DNA of 64,000 nucleotides from JBCCYM01 sp039190005 (GTDB lineage: Bacteria > Pseudomonadota > Gammaproteobacteria > UBA12402). The position numbers and the translations under genes were made by a program. The notes beneath the pieces were generated by a model that was given only the letters and a program-made list of their open reading frames with translations, searched no databases and had not been told where the DNA came from. Shown piece by piece: positions 51,202 through 59,444 of this stretch. How positions within the stretch are numbered: the first letter of the stretch is position 1; the number at the start of each line of letters is the position of its first letter. The DNA lies in assembly GCA_039190005.1 (NCBI GenBank), contig JBCCYM010000002.1, positions 1 to 64,000 of the forward strand, given 5' to 3'.

Positions 51202-52625
51202 AATCCATGTTAACAGTGACCATTCCGGTATCAACAATAGAGCGTGCGCGGCAACATATTGCCGAAGTTGCCCATCAAGCGGATTTGCTTGAGATAAGAT
51301 TAGATTATTTAAAAAATCCTGATATTGAGGCATTAAAAAAACTAACAGCTGATATAACTCTGCCTTATATCTTAACCTTGCGCAGTAAACAACACGGTGG
51401 ATTATTTTCTGGCGATGAAACGACACGCTTACATTTAATTAAAACCTTATTAGCAGCCAAGCCCGATTATTTGGATCTTGAAATTGATGTAGAAGATCGT
51501 TATATCGACGAAATTCATGCCCAATATCCGGAAGTAAAGTTAATACGTTCATGTCATGATTTTAAACACACACCTGAAGATTTATCTGCCATTTTAGAAA
51601 GAATGCGTCATCCGGCGATGAGTGTTTACAAAATAATTACCTATGCCAATTCCTCGCTTGATTCATTGCGTATGATGAATTTTGTCAAGCAACAATCCTC
51701 GCAACATCACATTGTTGGCCACTGTATGGGCGAAGAGGGGGTATTTAGTCGTATTGCCGGCGCGGTGATGGGTAATCTATGGACTTATGTGGCTGTTGAT
51801 ACTGAGTCCGCAGTGGTAAGCCATCAATTGACCTTGTCTGATTATCACAATATTTATTTTTTACACAAAAAAAATAGCGATACAAAATTATTCGCCTTGC
51901 TTGGTGATCCAGTTATTTATAGTCTGGGCCATATTTTTCACAATAAAAACTTTGATCAACATGACATCAACGCGCTTTATTTAAAAATAAAAGTGTCGTC
52001 TGAACAATTAACGTCGCTTTTTGCCTTAATCAAAACACTGCCTTTTTTTGGTTTTAGCGTGACAACGCCGTTGAAACAAGAGGTGTTACCTTATGTCCGT
52101 AATCTTTCCGGTTTGCAGGCGGTGAATACACTTTCGGTTGAAAACGGTGAGATTTCGGCCATCAATACTGATGGTTTGGGGACGCTGGACGCGATTGAAG
52201 AAATTGTTAAAGTAAAAGATAAGAAAGTATTATTACTCGGTGCCGGTGGTGCCGCGAAAGCGATTGCGCAAGCCGCTCATGATCGTGGCGCCGATATGAC
52301 CATTGCCAATCGAACATTTGCCAACGCTGAGAAAATAGCGCGACTGTTCCCCGCTAAAATTATTGATTTTTCAGTGGAGGATAACACGCTTTATGACATT
52401 GTCATCAACGCTTTGACTTTAAATGTCTTTGAGCAAGCGACATTTATTGACTGGCTAAGCCATATTTTACAGCGGCAACCTTTGGTGATGGATGTTAATT
52501 ATAACCGTGCCGATAATCCACTGTTAAGCCTATGCGAAAAATATAACTGCCAGGTCATTCGTGGTGAAAAAATGTTTGTTAACCAAGCATTGGCACAATA
52601 TCGCTATTGGTTTAATAAGCAATAA
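51198..52625 (+). CDS. aroDE: Fused 3-dehydroquinate dehydratase (type I) / shikimate dehydrogenase (AroD-AroE)
   Basis: A 475-residue two-domain protein catalysing consecutive steps. Domain 1 (about 1-215) is a type I dehydratase: the Schiff-base lysine is K145 in YKIITYANSS and the general base H120 in IRSCHDF. Domain 2 (about 228-475) is a shikimate dehydrogenase: catalytic K293 in VTTPLKQEV, D325 in AINTDGLG and the NADP loop LLGAGGAAKA (347-356). In the shikimate-carboxylate motif S-x-S-P, it reads YSLGHIFHN, so the second Ser is Gly244. Fusions of this order are known in plants and Chlamydia; separate genes are the rule in gammaproteobacteria. No internal start or stop separates the parts. 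Confidence 0.93.
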   Translation: MKSMLTVTIPVSTIERARQHIAEVAHQADLLEIRLDYLKNPDIEALKKLTADITLPYILTLRSKQHGGLFSGDETTRLHLIKTLLAAKPDYLDLEIDVEDRYIDEIHAQYPEVKLIRSCHDFKHTPEDLSAILERMRHPAMSVYKIITYANSSLDSLRMMNFVKQQSSQHHIVGHCMGEEGVFSRIAGAVMGNLWTYVAVDTESAVVSHQLTLSDYHNIYFLHKKNSDTKLFALLGDPVIYSLGHIFHNKNFDQHDINALYLKIKVSSEQLTSLFALIKTLPFFGFSVTTPLKQEVLPYVRNLSGLQAVNTLSVENGEISAINTDGLGTLDAIEEIVKVKDKKVLLLGAGGAAKAIAQAAHDRGADMTIANRTFANAEKIARLFPAKIIDFSVEDNTLYDIVINALTLNVFEQATFIDWLSHILQRQPLVMDVNYNRADNPLLSLCEKYNCQVIRGEKMFVNQALAQYRYWFNKQ

Positions 52626-52671
52626 AACAACAGATTATTACCTATTTTTTTAAATTATCGGAGATATTATT

Positions 52672-53958
52672 ATGTCTAATTATCACATAAAAGCTAGTCA
52701 GTTATCGGGTAGCATTGCTATACCGGCGTCAAAATCACAAAGCATTCGTGCTATTTTATTCGCGACAATGGCAAAAGGTGTCAGTACGGTTGAAAATTAT
52801 TTAAACTCACCCGACATCAAAGCGATGGTATCCGCTTGTCGTCAACTTGGTGCTGAAATAGAACAACAGGATAATAAATTATTAATAACAGGTGTTGATG
52901 GTAACCCGAACACGCCTGATGATGTCATTGATTCGGGTAACTCAGGACAAGTGTTGCGATTTGTCGCTTGCCTTGCCGGTTTGCAAGATCACTATGTTGT
53001 CTTAACCGGTGATGCTTCTATTCGTCATAACCGACCGGTTCAACCTTTGTTGGAAGCCTTGCCTAAATTAGGGGTGCAGTGTGAATCCTTGCGCGGTGAT
53101 GGTTACGCGCCACTGATTATCAAAGGGCCATTTCAAGGCAGTGAAACAACGTTAAGTGGTGAAGATTCACAACCGGTATCTGGCTTATTAATGGCGCTTG
53201 CTTTTAAACAAGGTGTTTCCACCATTACCGTTCGCAATCCAGGTGAAAAACCATGGGTAAATTTAACCTTGAAGTGGTTTGATCGCTTTGGGATTTCCTA
53301 TAAAAATGATAATTTCGCCAATTATCAAGTCACCGGCAAAGCGCGAATTTCGGCATTCAATTATCGTGTGCCCGGTGATTTGAGTTCTTTAGCCTATCCA
53401 TTGCTTGCTGCGTTGGTCACGCATTCTGAAATTACCATTACCGATGTCGATATGAATGAACCGCAGGGTGATAAAGCGATTGTTGAGGTCTTCAGAAAAA
53501 TGGGCGCGAAGATTAGTATGAATGAACAGGAAAGAACCTTAACTGTCCATAAAATAGACTTTTTGCAAGGCATTGAAGTCGACGTCAATAATTTTATTGA
53601 TTGCGTGACCATTATTGCTGTAGCGGGTTGTTTTGCTCAAGGCACAACAAAAATTACTGGCGCCGAGATCGCACGGACAAAAGAATCCGATCGCATTTCG
53701 GCAATTACCCGTGAATTGAAAAAAATGGGCGCGAATATAGAGGAGTTGCCTGATGGATTAATTGTGCAGCAATCACAGTTACACGCGGCAAATGTTGATA
53801 GCTATCATGACCATCGCATCGTCATGTCGCTAGCGGTTGCCGCGCTGACTATTAAAGAAGAAACGATTATCCATGATGTTCGCTGTGTGCAAAAAAGCTT
53901 CCCTAATTTCGATGGTATTTTTCAGTCATTAGGAGGGAATATAGTCAGTGAAGCTTAA
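52672..53958 (+). CDS. aroA: 3-phosphoshikimate 1-carboxyvinyltransferase (EPSP synthase)
   Basis: A 428-residue enzyme that adds enolpyruvate to shikimate 3-phosphate. The N-terminal IPASKSQSIRAILFATMAKG, the LSGEDSQPVSGLLMAL, ARTKESDRISAI and SYHDHRIVMSLAVAAL segments are all conserved. The phosphoenolpyruvate loop reads GNSGQVLRF where E. coli has GNAGTAMRP, so the Thr97 and Pro101 positions are Gln and Phe. ATG 52672 has a CGGAGA ribosome binding site after a 46-base gap from aroDE. It overlaps aroK by 11 bases. Confidence 0.95.
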   Translation: MSNYHIKASQLSGSIAIPASKSQSIRAILFATMAKGVSTVENYLNSPDIKAMVSACRQLGAEIEQQDNKLLITGVDGNPNTPDDVIDSGNSGQVLRFVACLAGLQDHYVVLTGDASIRHNRPVQPLLEALPKLGVQCESLRGDGYAPLIIKGPFQGSETTLSGEDSQPVSGLLMALAFKQGVSTITVRNPGEKPWVNLTLKWFDRFGISYKNDNFANYQVTGKARISAFNYRVPGDLSSLAYPLLAALVTHSEITITDVDMNEPQGDKAIVEVFRKMGAKISMNEQERTLTVHKIDFLQGIEVDVNNFIDCVTIIAVAGCFAQGTTKITGAEIARTKESDRISAITRELKKMGANIEELPDGLIVQQSQLHAANVDSYHDHRIVMSLAVAALTIKEETIIHDVRCVQKSFPNFDGIFQSLGGNIVSEA

Positions 53959-54490
53959 ACATATTGCCTTAATTGGTCTGAAAAGCTGTGGTAAAACGAC
54001 TGTAGGGCAAGCGCTTGCCAAGCAGCTTGACTATCGCTATAACGATACCGATCAGATCATTGAACATTTATATGTTGATCAAGCGGGAGAGCGTCTTGAT
54101 TTTCGATCCATTTATCAAAAATTAGGCAATGATCGATTTCGCCAACTGGAAACGCAAGCAATCGAGCAAGCTGTTGCTAATCGCGCGCCATCAGTGATTG
54201 CCACGGGTGGTGGCAGTTTATTAAATCAGCACAATGTTGAAAAGCTTGTTCAACATAGTGTGATGATTTATCTTAAAGCCAGTGTTGATACCTTAAAAGA
54301 AAGATGGCTAGCACGTCCACCATCGTTTATTAATCCTAAAAATCTATCTGAAGAACTGAGCAACTATTACGCTAAGCGGGCAAAAACCTATACAGGTATC
54401 GCCACTATTACAATAGTGGTTGATGAAAAAACGCCTGATGAGATTGTTACTGATATTATTATGGCACTAAATACTTTAGCTAAGATGTGA
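53948..54490 (+). CDS. aroK: Shikimate kinase
   Basis: A 180-residue P-loop kinase that phosphorylates shikimate. GTG 53948 is the start; the protein begins MKLKHIALIGLKSCGKTTVGQ (Walker A 10-17). NDTDQIIEH supplies the metal/shikimate-binding Asp, NDRFRQLE the shikimate-binding Arg and VIATGGGSLL the Walker B region; the LID Arg lies in RWLARPPSF. Length is normal. It closes the tightly overlapping part of the cluster. Confidence 0.93.
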   Translation: MKLKHIALIGLKSCGKTTVGQALAKQLDYRYNDTDQIIEHLYVDQAGERLDFRSIYQKLGNDRFRQLETQAIEQAVANRAPSVIATGGGSLLNQHNVEKLVQHSVMIYLKASVDTLKERWLARPPSFINPKNLSEELSNYYAKRAKTYTGIATITIVVDEKTPDEIVTDIIMALNTLAKM

Positions 54491-54506
54491 GTGATTTACC
54501 ACAATT

Positions 54507-54591
54507 GTCATTCTCGCGCAGGCGGGAATCCAGGGAACAAGCTACAAGCATACACATTGTTCTCCTGGATTCCCGCTTGCGCGAGAATGAC
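54507..54591. repeat. 85-bp hairpin with 34-35 base arms
   Basis: The left arm begins GTCATTCTCGCGCAGGCGGG, and the right arm is its complement ending CCCGCTTGCGCGAGAATGAC; the arms pair over about 34 bases with two or three mismatches around a 16-base loop. The sequence type (CATTC-CGCGCAGGCGGGAATCC) is a very common dispersed element in proteobacteria. It lies in the 216-bp gap between aroK and the aminotransferase gene and could end or weaken read-through, or stabilise the upstream mRNA. Confidence 0.8.
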
Positions 54592-54706
54592 GAGAGAAAT
54601 ACGGTAATGACGGAGAAAATATGAGAATGACAGTGAGAAATAAGTATGATGAGGAAACGCTATAAGTATAAAACCCATGTAATTTTTTAAAATAGGTACA
54701 TTTATT

Positions 54707-55888
54707 ATGAGTGATCTAATCGTAGAAAGACTAAAGCATATTCAGCTATCGCCAGCCATGGCCATAGCGGCTCACGCGACTGAGCTGAAGGCTGCTGGCA
54801 TTGATATTATTGATTTAAGTGAAGGGCAGCCTGATTTTGATACACCTGAACATATCAAACAGGCGGGCATTAAAGCCATCACTGAAAATTTTACCCGTTA
54901 TACCAATGTCAGTGGCACACTTGAACTGAGACAAGCGATTTGTAATAAGTTAAAGCGTGATAATCAATTGGATTATCAACCCGCGCAGATTTTAGTGTCT
55001 TGTGGCGCTAAACACAGTATTTATAACGCTTATCAGGCATTGCTCAATCCAGATGATGAAGTGATTATCCAAACACCTTATTGGCCCTCCTATGTGAGTA
55101 TGGCTTGGCTTGCTCAGGCAAAACCGGTGATTGTGGAAACCTCTTTCGCTCAGAATTACAAAATGACAGCCGAGCAATTGGAGAAAGCCATTACGCCTAA
55201 GACAAAATTGCTTATTCTCTGTAGTCCATCCATCAGTGGTACGGTTTATTCACATGCCGAATTGCAGGCATTGGCAGAAGTGCTGATAGAGAATCCCCAT
55301 GTTTATATCATCAGTGATGATATTTATGAAAGCATTTACTGGGCGGATGAGCCCTTTAGAAATCTTGTCATGCAAAACAACGCACTTTATGATCGCGCCA
55401 TTGTGACCAATGGTGTTTCCAAAGCCTATGCCATGACCGGTTGGCGTATCGGTTATGCTGCCGGTCCTCAAACGATTATTGATGATATGCGAAAATTGCA
55501 ATCGCACAGCACTTCAAACGCGACTTCTATTGCGCAAATTGCCGCCCAGGCCGCGCTTGAAGGTTCGCAAGAATGTGTCGCCAAAATGACACAGGTTTAT
55601 CATGAAAGACAGAAAATTGTCTTAGCAGCCTTGAATGCTATCGATGGCTTTTGCTGTAATGAAACCCAAGGCGCGTTTTACTTTTTCGTTGAAGTGTCTC
55701 AAGCCATAAAAAAATTCAAGCTTAAAGATGATGTTGAATTTTCACAGCTTTTGTTAAAAGAAGCGAAAGTGACAGTTGTGCCTGGATCAGGATATGGTTT
55801 GCCAAACCATATACGCATTTCATACGCGACAAGTGAGGCATTGCTTATAAAAGCATTGCAACGGATAAAGCAATTATGTCGGAATTAA
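54707..55888 (+). CDS. Class I pyridoxal-phosphate aminotransferase (aspartate/aromatic type)
   Basis: A 393-residue fold-type I aminotransferase. The PLP lysine is K239 in TNGVSKAYAMTGWRIGYAAGP. GQPDFDTPEHI, the SDDIYE (203-208) and the closing PNHIRISYATSEALLIKAL are typical of the Ib aspartate/aromatic group (Thermus/Rhizobium AspC type). One oddity: the usual N-P-T-G segment, whose Asn touches PLP, reads CSPSISGTVYS (172-182), so that Asn is missing with one residue deleted. Placed right before pheC, it is the likely final transaminase for Phe and Tyr (phenylpyruvate, 4-hydroxyphenylpyruvate), but aspartate activity is possible. No signal peptide. Confidence 0.85.
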   Translation: MSDLIVERLKHIQLSPAMAIAAHATELKAAGIDIIDLSEGQPDFDTPEHIKQAGIKAITENFTRYTNVSGTLELRQAICNKLKRDNQLDYQPAQILVSCGAKHSIYNAYQALLNPDDEVIIQTPYWPSYVSMAWLAQAKPVIVETSFAQNYKMTAEQLEKAITPKTKLLILCSPSISGTVYSHAELQALAEVLIENPHVYIISDDIYESIYWADEPFRNLVMQNNALYDRAIVTNGVSKAYAMTGWRIGYAAGPQTIIDDMRKLQSHSTSNATSIAQIAAQAALEGSQECVAKMTQVYHERQKIVLAALNAIDGFCCNETQGAFYFFVEVSQAIKKFKLKDDVEFSQLLLKEAKVTVVPGSGYGLPNHIRISYATSEALLIKALQRIKQLCRN

Positions 55889-55962
55889 AACAATGCGATT
55901 ATAAAATTGAGAGATTAATAAAAATGTTAACATTCAAAATTAAATCAATACGGTGGGTCATC

Positions 55963-56676
55963 ATGAAGCATGTCATGGTGTCTGCTTTCTTGTTGAGCGC
56001 CTTAGTTACTGTATCAATTCATGCCGCCACAAAGCCATCGACATTAGTTGTCGGCACAACGGGCGATTATCCGCCCTTAACACGTTATCATCCTGACACG
56101 CGGACTTTTAGCGGCAGTGCTATCCAGTTGATTGAAGCGTTCGCAAAAGCCACGCATCGGCGGATTAAATTTGTTCGGACTACCTGGGTGGATTTATCAA
56201 ATGATTTGCAGCAGGGTAAATTTCAAATGGCTGTAGGTGGTATTTCATCATCACCTGAAAGAGCTAAGTTATTTCTTATGTCGGATCCAGTGTTGCGTTT
56301 CGGCAAAGTTGCCTTAGTGCGTTGTGGTGATGAAGGAAAATACAATACATTGAAAAAAATTGATTGTTATCCTACCCGCGTGGTTGAAAATCTTGGTGGT
56401 ACGAACGCGCAATTTGCTCATGACCACATAAAAAATGCTGTCTTGATTATTGTGCCAAAAAATGCGTTAACCTTTGACTATTTAATCCACAACAAGGCGG
56501 ATGTTATGTTTACCGATTCAACGGAAGCTATATATCGTCAGCAACAGCATGATGGTTTATGCGCGGTTAATCCTGCAAAACCTTATACGAATGAAACTAA
56601 GGTTTTTTTATTTAGAAAAAATGAGCAAGCATTGCGGCAACAGTTTAATGCGTGGTTAAAAACACAGCATAAATAA
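55963..56676 (+). CDS. pheC: Cyclohexadienyl dehydratase PheC-like, exported
   Basis: A 237-residue protein of the periplasmic solute-binding fold. From ATG 55963 (GGTGGG ribosome binding site) it begins with a clean signal peptide (MKHVMVSAFLLSALVTVSIHAA). The frame is open to an ATG at 55876 overlapping the aminotransferase, which would bury the signal. It matches P. aeruginosa PheC in order: VVGTTGDYPPLT, MAVGGISSSPERAKLFLMSDP, VVENLGGTNAQFAHDHIKNA, LIHNKADVMFTDSTEA and GLCAVNPAKPY. PheC converts prephenate to phenylpyruvate (and arogenate to Phe). It could also be a plain amino-acid binding protein, but the NLGGTN and TDSTEA motifs and position favour PheC. Confidence 0.8.
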   Translation: MKHVMVSAFLLSALVTVSIHAATKPSTLVVGTTGDYPPLTRYHPDTRTFSGSAIQLIEAFAKATHRRIKFVRTTWVDLSNDLQQGKFQMAVGGISSSPERAKLFLMSDPVLRFGKVALVRCGDEGKYNTLKKIDCYPTRVVENLGGTNAQFAHDHIKNAVLIIVPKNALTFDYLIHNKADVMFTDSTEAIYRQQQHDGLCAVNPAKPYTNETKVFLFRKNEQALRQQFNAWLKTQHK

Positions 56677-56767
56677 TGTCTCCTGACAAGCTCAGATTTA
56701 CATTTTGATAAGCATTAGTTACAATCATGCTAAATCTTAATGTATTTTTGAATAAAATAGGTAAAAA

Positions 56768-58138
56768 ATGAACTCAACGGCTGCTAATAGTAATAAAAAA
56801 CTGGTGTTATTAGCCGCATCATTAATTACTTTCATATGTTGTACTGATTTTTCAATTGTGTTTACAATCATCCCTGCCATTCAAAGAGACCTGGGCGCTA
56901 ACATGAATCAATCGCAGTGGTTAATGGTTGGTTTTACGTTAACGGCAGCTGCTTTTTTTATTACATTAGGTCGTTTTGCCGATTTAATAGGACATAGAAA
57001 ATTATTATTTCTTGGCGTCATCGGCTTTGCTGTGAGTTCACTGCTGGCTGGATTGGCGCGATCGCCGTCCTTATTGGTAACAATGCGTTTATTACAGGGG
57101 ATTTTTGTCGCGGCGGCATTGCCAGCAAGTATGGCAATTATCTCAGACACCTTTCCGATAAAAGAACGCGGTAGAGCTTTGGGCATTTTTAACAGTGCAA
57201 CAGGTATTGGATTGGCGGCTGGGCCAACTATTGGCAGTTTGGTTATATACTATCTTACTTGGCGCTGGGTTTTCTTTCTTAATATACCGATTGCAGCCAT
57301 TGCGTTAGTTGTTGGTCTGGTATCGATTAAAGAATCCAAAATAAGTAAAGTGGCAGTTGATTGGCTGGGGACAGTGCTATTGACCATCACAATTGGCGCA
57401 ATCTTATATGTTATCAGCCAGGTAAGTTATTATGGCTGGCACGGTCTGGTGATGTGGGCGCTGCTTATTTTCTTTGTGTCACTGATATTGCTGGTAATTG
57501 TGGAGTGTAAAGTAAAACAACAAGTCATACCGTTTAAACTATTTTTGAATAAGGGATTTATTTTAGGCGCGATGCTTTTTTCAGCGACTGTTGGTTTTGC
57601 CTGGTCTGTTATGATGATTATGCCGATTTACCTGCATAAGCAGCTTGGTTTTAGCATTGAAGCCTCCGGTCTACTGATTTTTGTTATGACCTTGATGACA
57701 ATTATCGCGCCGATTGTTGCCGGACACTGGTTTGATAAAAAAAATAAAGTTGTTGCCATGCATGTGACTTTTCTGCTTAGCTTTTTGGGCTTATTGTTAT
57801 TCGCGATGTTGCAATCGTATGGACCGATGTGGTTACTTATTGCCGGTTTTATTATTTTTGGTTTTGCCTGGGGCGCCGGTAATGGTATTTCAATACCGTT
57901 CGCGCTCGCGGAAGCCGGCGCCGATGAAAATGCCGGTGTGATAGGTGGTGGATTAGTTTGTACACTCTATATTGTGGCAGTATTTACCTTGACCATATTT
58001 ATGGCTATTTTTCATCATAGCAGTGCTAATTTACCCTTTGCCATGAGAATGCATCATGGTTTTTATTTTTTAATGGTTTGTTTATTGTTTTTTTGGTTGT
58101 TTTCGACAGTGAAAGCAAGCGCAACGGTTTCTAAGTAG
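56768..58138 (+). CDS. MFS transporter, DHA2 (EmrB/QacA-like) family
   Basis: A 456-residue transporter with 13-14 predicted membrane helices. FSIVFTIIPAIQRDLGANMNQSQWLMVGFTL is the typical start of DHA2 proteins. GRFADLIGHRKLLFLG is motif A. RLLQGIFVAAALPASMAIISD and GIFNSATGIGLAAGPTIGSLVIYYLTWRWVFFLNIPIA are motif B and C, the last being the antiporter motif. It may export a drug or, given the neighbours, an aromatic compound, but there is no direct evidence. It lies 91 bases after pheC and 11 bases before tyrS. Confidence 0.85.
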   Translation: MNSTAANSNKKLVLLAASLITFICCTDFSIVFTIIPAIQRDLGANMNQSQWLMVGFTLTAAAFFITLGRFADLIGHRKLLFLGVIGFAVSSLLAGLARSPSLLVTMRLLQGIFVAAALPASMAIISDTFPIKERGRALGIFNSATGIGLAAGPTIGSLVIYYLTWRWVFFLNIPIAAIALVVGLVSIKESKISKVAVDWLGTVLLTITIGAILYVISQVSYYGWHGLVMWALLIFFVSLILLVIVECKVKQQVIPFKLFLNKGFILGAMLFSATVGFAWSVMMIMPIYLHKQLGFSIEASGLLIFVMTLMTIIAPIVAGHWFDKKNKVVAMHVTFLLSFLGLLLFAMLQSYGPMWLLIAGFIIFGFAWGAGNGISIPFALAEAGADENAGVIGGGLVCTLYIVAVFTLTIFMAIFHHSSANLPFAMRMHHGFYFLMVCLLFFWLFSTVKASATVSK

Positions 58139-58149
58139 GTTTTATTTAT

Positions 58150-59343
58150 ATGACAACAACAGATTTAACTTTAATAAAAAAAGGTTTAGAAGAAATTCTA
58201 GTTGAAGAAGAACTCGAGCAAAAACTTAATTCAGGTCAGGTATTGCGTGTTAAAGCCGGATTTGATCCTACCGCACCTGATTTGCATTTGGGACATACGG
58301 TATTAATCAATAAACTAAGACAATTTCAGGATTTAGGGCATCAGGTCTATTTTATTATTGGTGATTTCACCGCGATGATAGGTGATCCCACCGGCAAAAA
58401 TAAAACCCGGCCACCATTGAGCAAAGAAGAAGTGGTGGAAAACGCTAAAACCTACGAAAAGCAGGTGTTTAAAATACTGGATAGAGATAAAACCGAGATT
58501 GTGTTTAATTCCGCGTGGTTGAGTGAATTGTCACCGGATCAACTGGTGCGTTTGGCATCCAATTACACCGTTGCGCGCATGTTGGAGCGTGATGATTTTG
58601 GCAAGCGTTACGCCAGTAATCAACCGATTGCGCTGCATGAGTTTTTGTATCCATTGTTCCAGGGGTATGATTCAGTGGCGCTAGAATCTGACTTTGAACT
58701 TGGCGGCACCGATCAGAAATTTAATTTGTTAGTGGGCAGAGAGTTACAGCGACAACATCAGCAACGTCCGCAAACGGTGCTGACATTGCCGCTGCTGGAA
58801 GGTTTAGATGGCGTTGCCAAAATGTCAAAATCGCAGGGTAACTATATTGCCATTGATGACGCGCCGACCGAAATGTTTGGTAAGCTGATGTCTTTGTCGG
58901 ATACCTTAATGTGGCGTTATTATGATTTGATCAGTTTTAAAACACCTGATGAAATCGATCAACTAAAACAATCCGTTGCTGATGGCAAAAATCCACGCGA
59001 TGTCAAAATCGTATTGGCAAAAGAGATCATTAGCCGTTTTCATAGCAAGATCGATGCTGATGCCGCTGAAGTCGATTTTATTCAGCGCTTTCAGAAAAAC
59101 CAGATGCCTGAAAACATTCCCGCAATAAATTTACCGACGGTTAATGGCGAGTTAGGCATAGCGCGACTGTTGAAAGAAGCGCAGTTGGTTTCCAGTACCT
59201 CTGAAGCGAATCGCATGATCAATCAGGGCGCGGTCAGAATAGACGGTGAAAAGATCAGCGATCGCACATTGCAACTAAAATCAGGCACGCATCATATCTA
59301 TCAAGTTGGCAAGCGTCATTTTGCTCAGGTAAAATTGGATTAG
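58150..59343 (+). CDS. tyrS: Tyrosyl-tRNA synthetase
   Basis: A 397-residue class I aminoacyl-tRNA synthetase that charges tRNA-Tyr. The HIGH motif is PDLHLGHTVLINKL (residues about 40-52) and the KMSKS motif is VAKMSKSQGNYIAI. ELGGTDQKFNLLVGRELQ is the tyrosine pocket. The C-terminal S4 RNA-binding domain (about 330-397, SSTSEANRMINQGAVRIDGEKI) is present. The HLGH and KMSKS sequences place it in the TyrS-2 (TyrZ-like) group rather than E. coli TyrS. It sits directly after the aromatic gene cluster, probably on the same transcript as the MFS gene. Confidence 0.95.
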   Translation: MTTTDLTLIKKGLEEILVEEELEQKLNSGQVLRVKAGFDPTAPDLHLGHTVLINKLRQFQDLGHQVYFIIGDFTAMIGDPTGKNKTRPPLSKEEVVENAKTYEKQVFKILDRDKTEIVFNSAWLSELSPDQLVRLASNYTVARMLERDDFGKRYASNQPIALHEFLYPLFQGYDSVALESDFELGGTDQKFNLLVGRELQRQHQQRPQTVLTLPLLEGLDGVAKMSKSQGNYIAIDDAPTEMFGKLMSLSDTLMWRYYDLISFKTPDEIDQLKQSVADGKNPRDVKIVLAKEIISRFHSKIDADAAEVDFIQRFQKNQMPENIPAINLPTVNGELGIARLLKEAQLVSSTSEANRMINQGAVRIDGEKISDRTLQLKSGTHHIYQVGKRHFAQVKLD

Positions 59344-59351
59344 TATCACTT

Positions 59352-59377
59352 CAACGTGCGAATTTGCGTTGGGTATA
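59352..59377. repeat. Terminal fragment of the MITE-like element
   Basis: AACGTGCGAATTTGCGTTGGGTATA shares TGCGTTGGGTATA with the right end of the full element and the CGAA-TTT join, as if the inner part of that end had been deleted. It lies in the 101-bp tyrS-accA gap. Confidence 0.4.
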
Positions 59378-59444
59378 GCAAGATGGCGATAAATTTGTTA
59401 CAGTATTCGAAGTTTATCCTGATCTTGAATGAGGAAGCCAGCGC

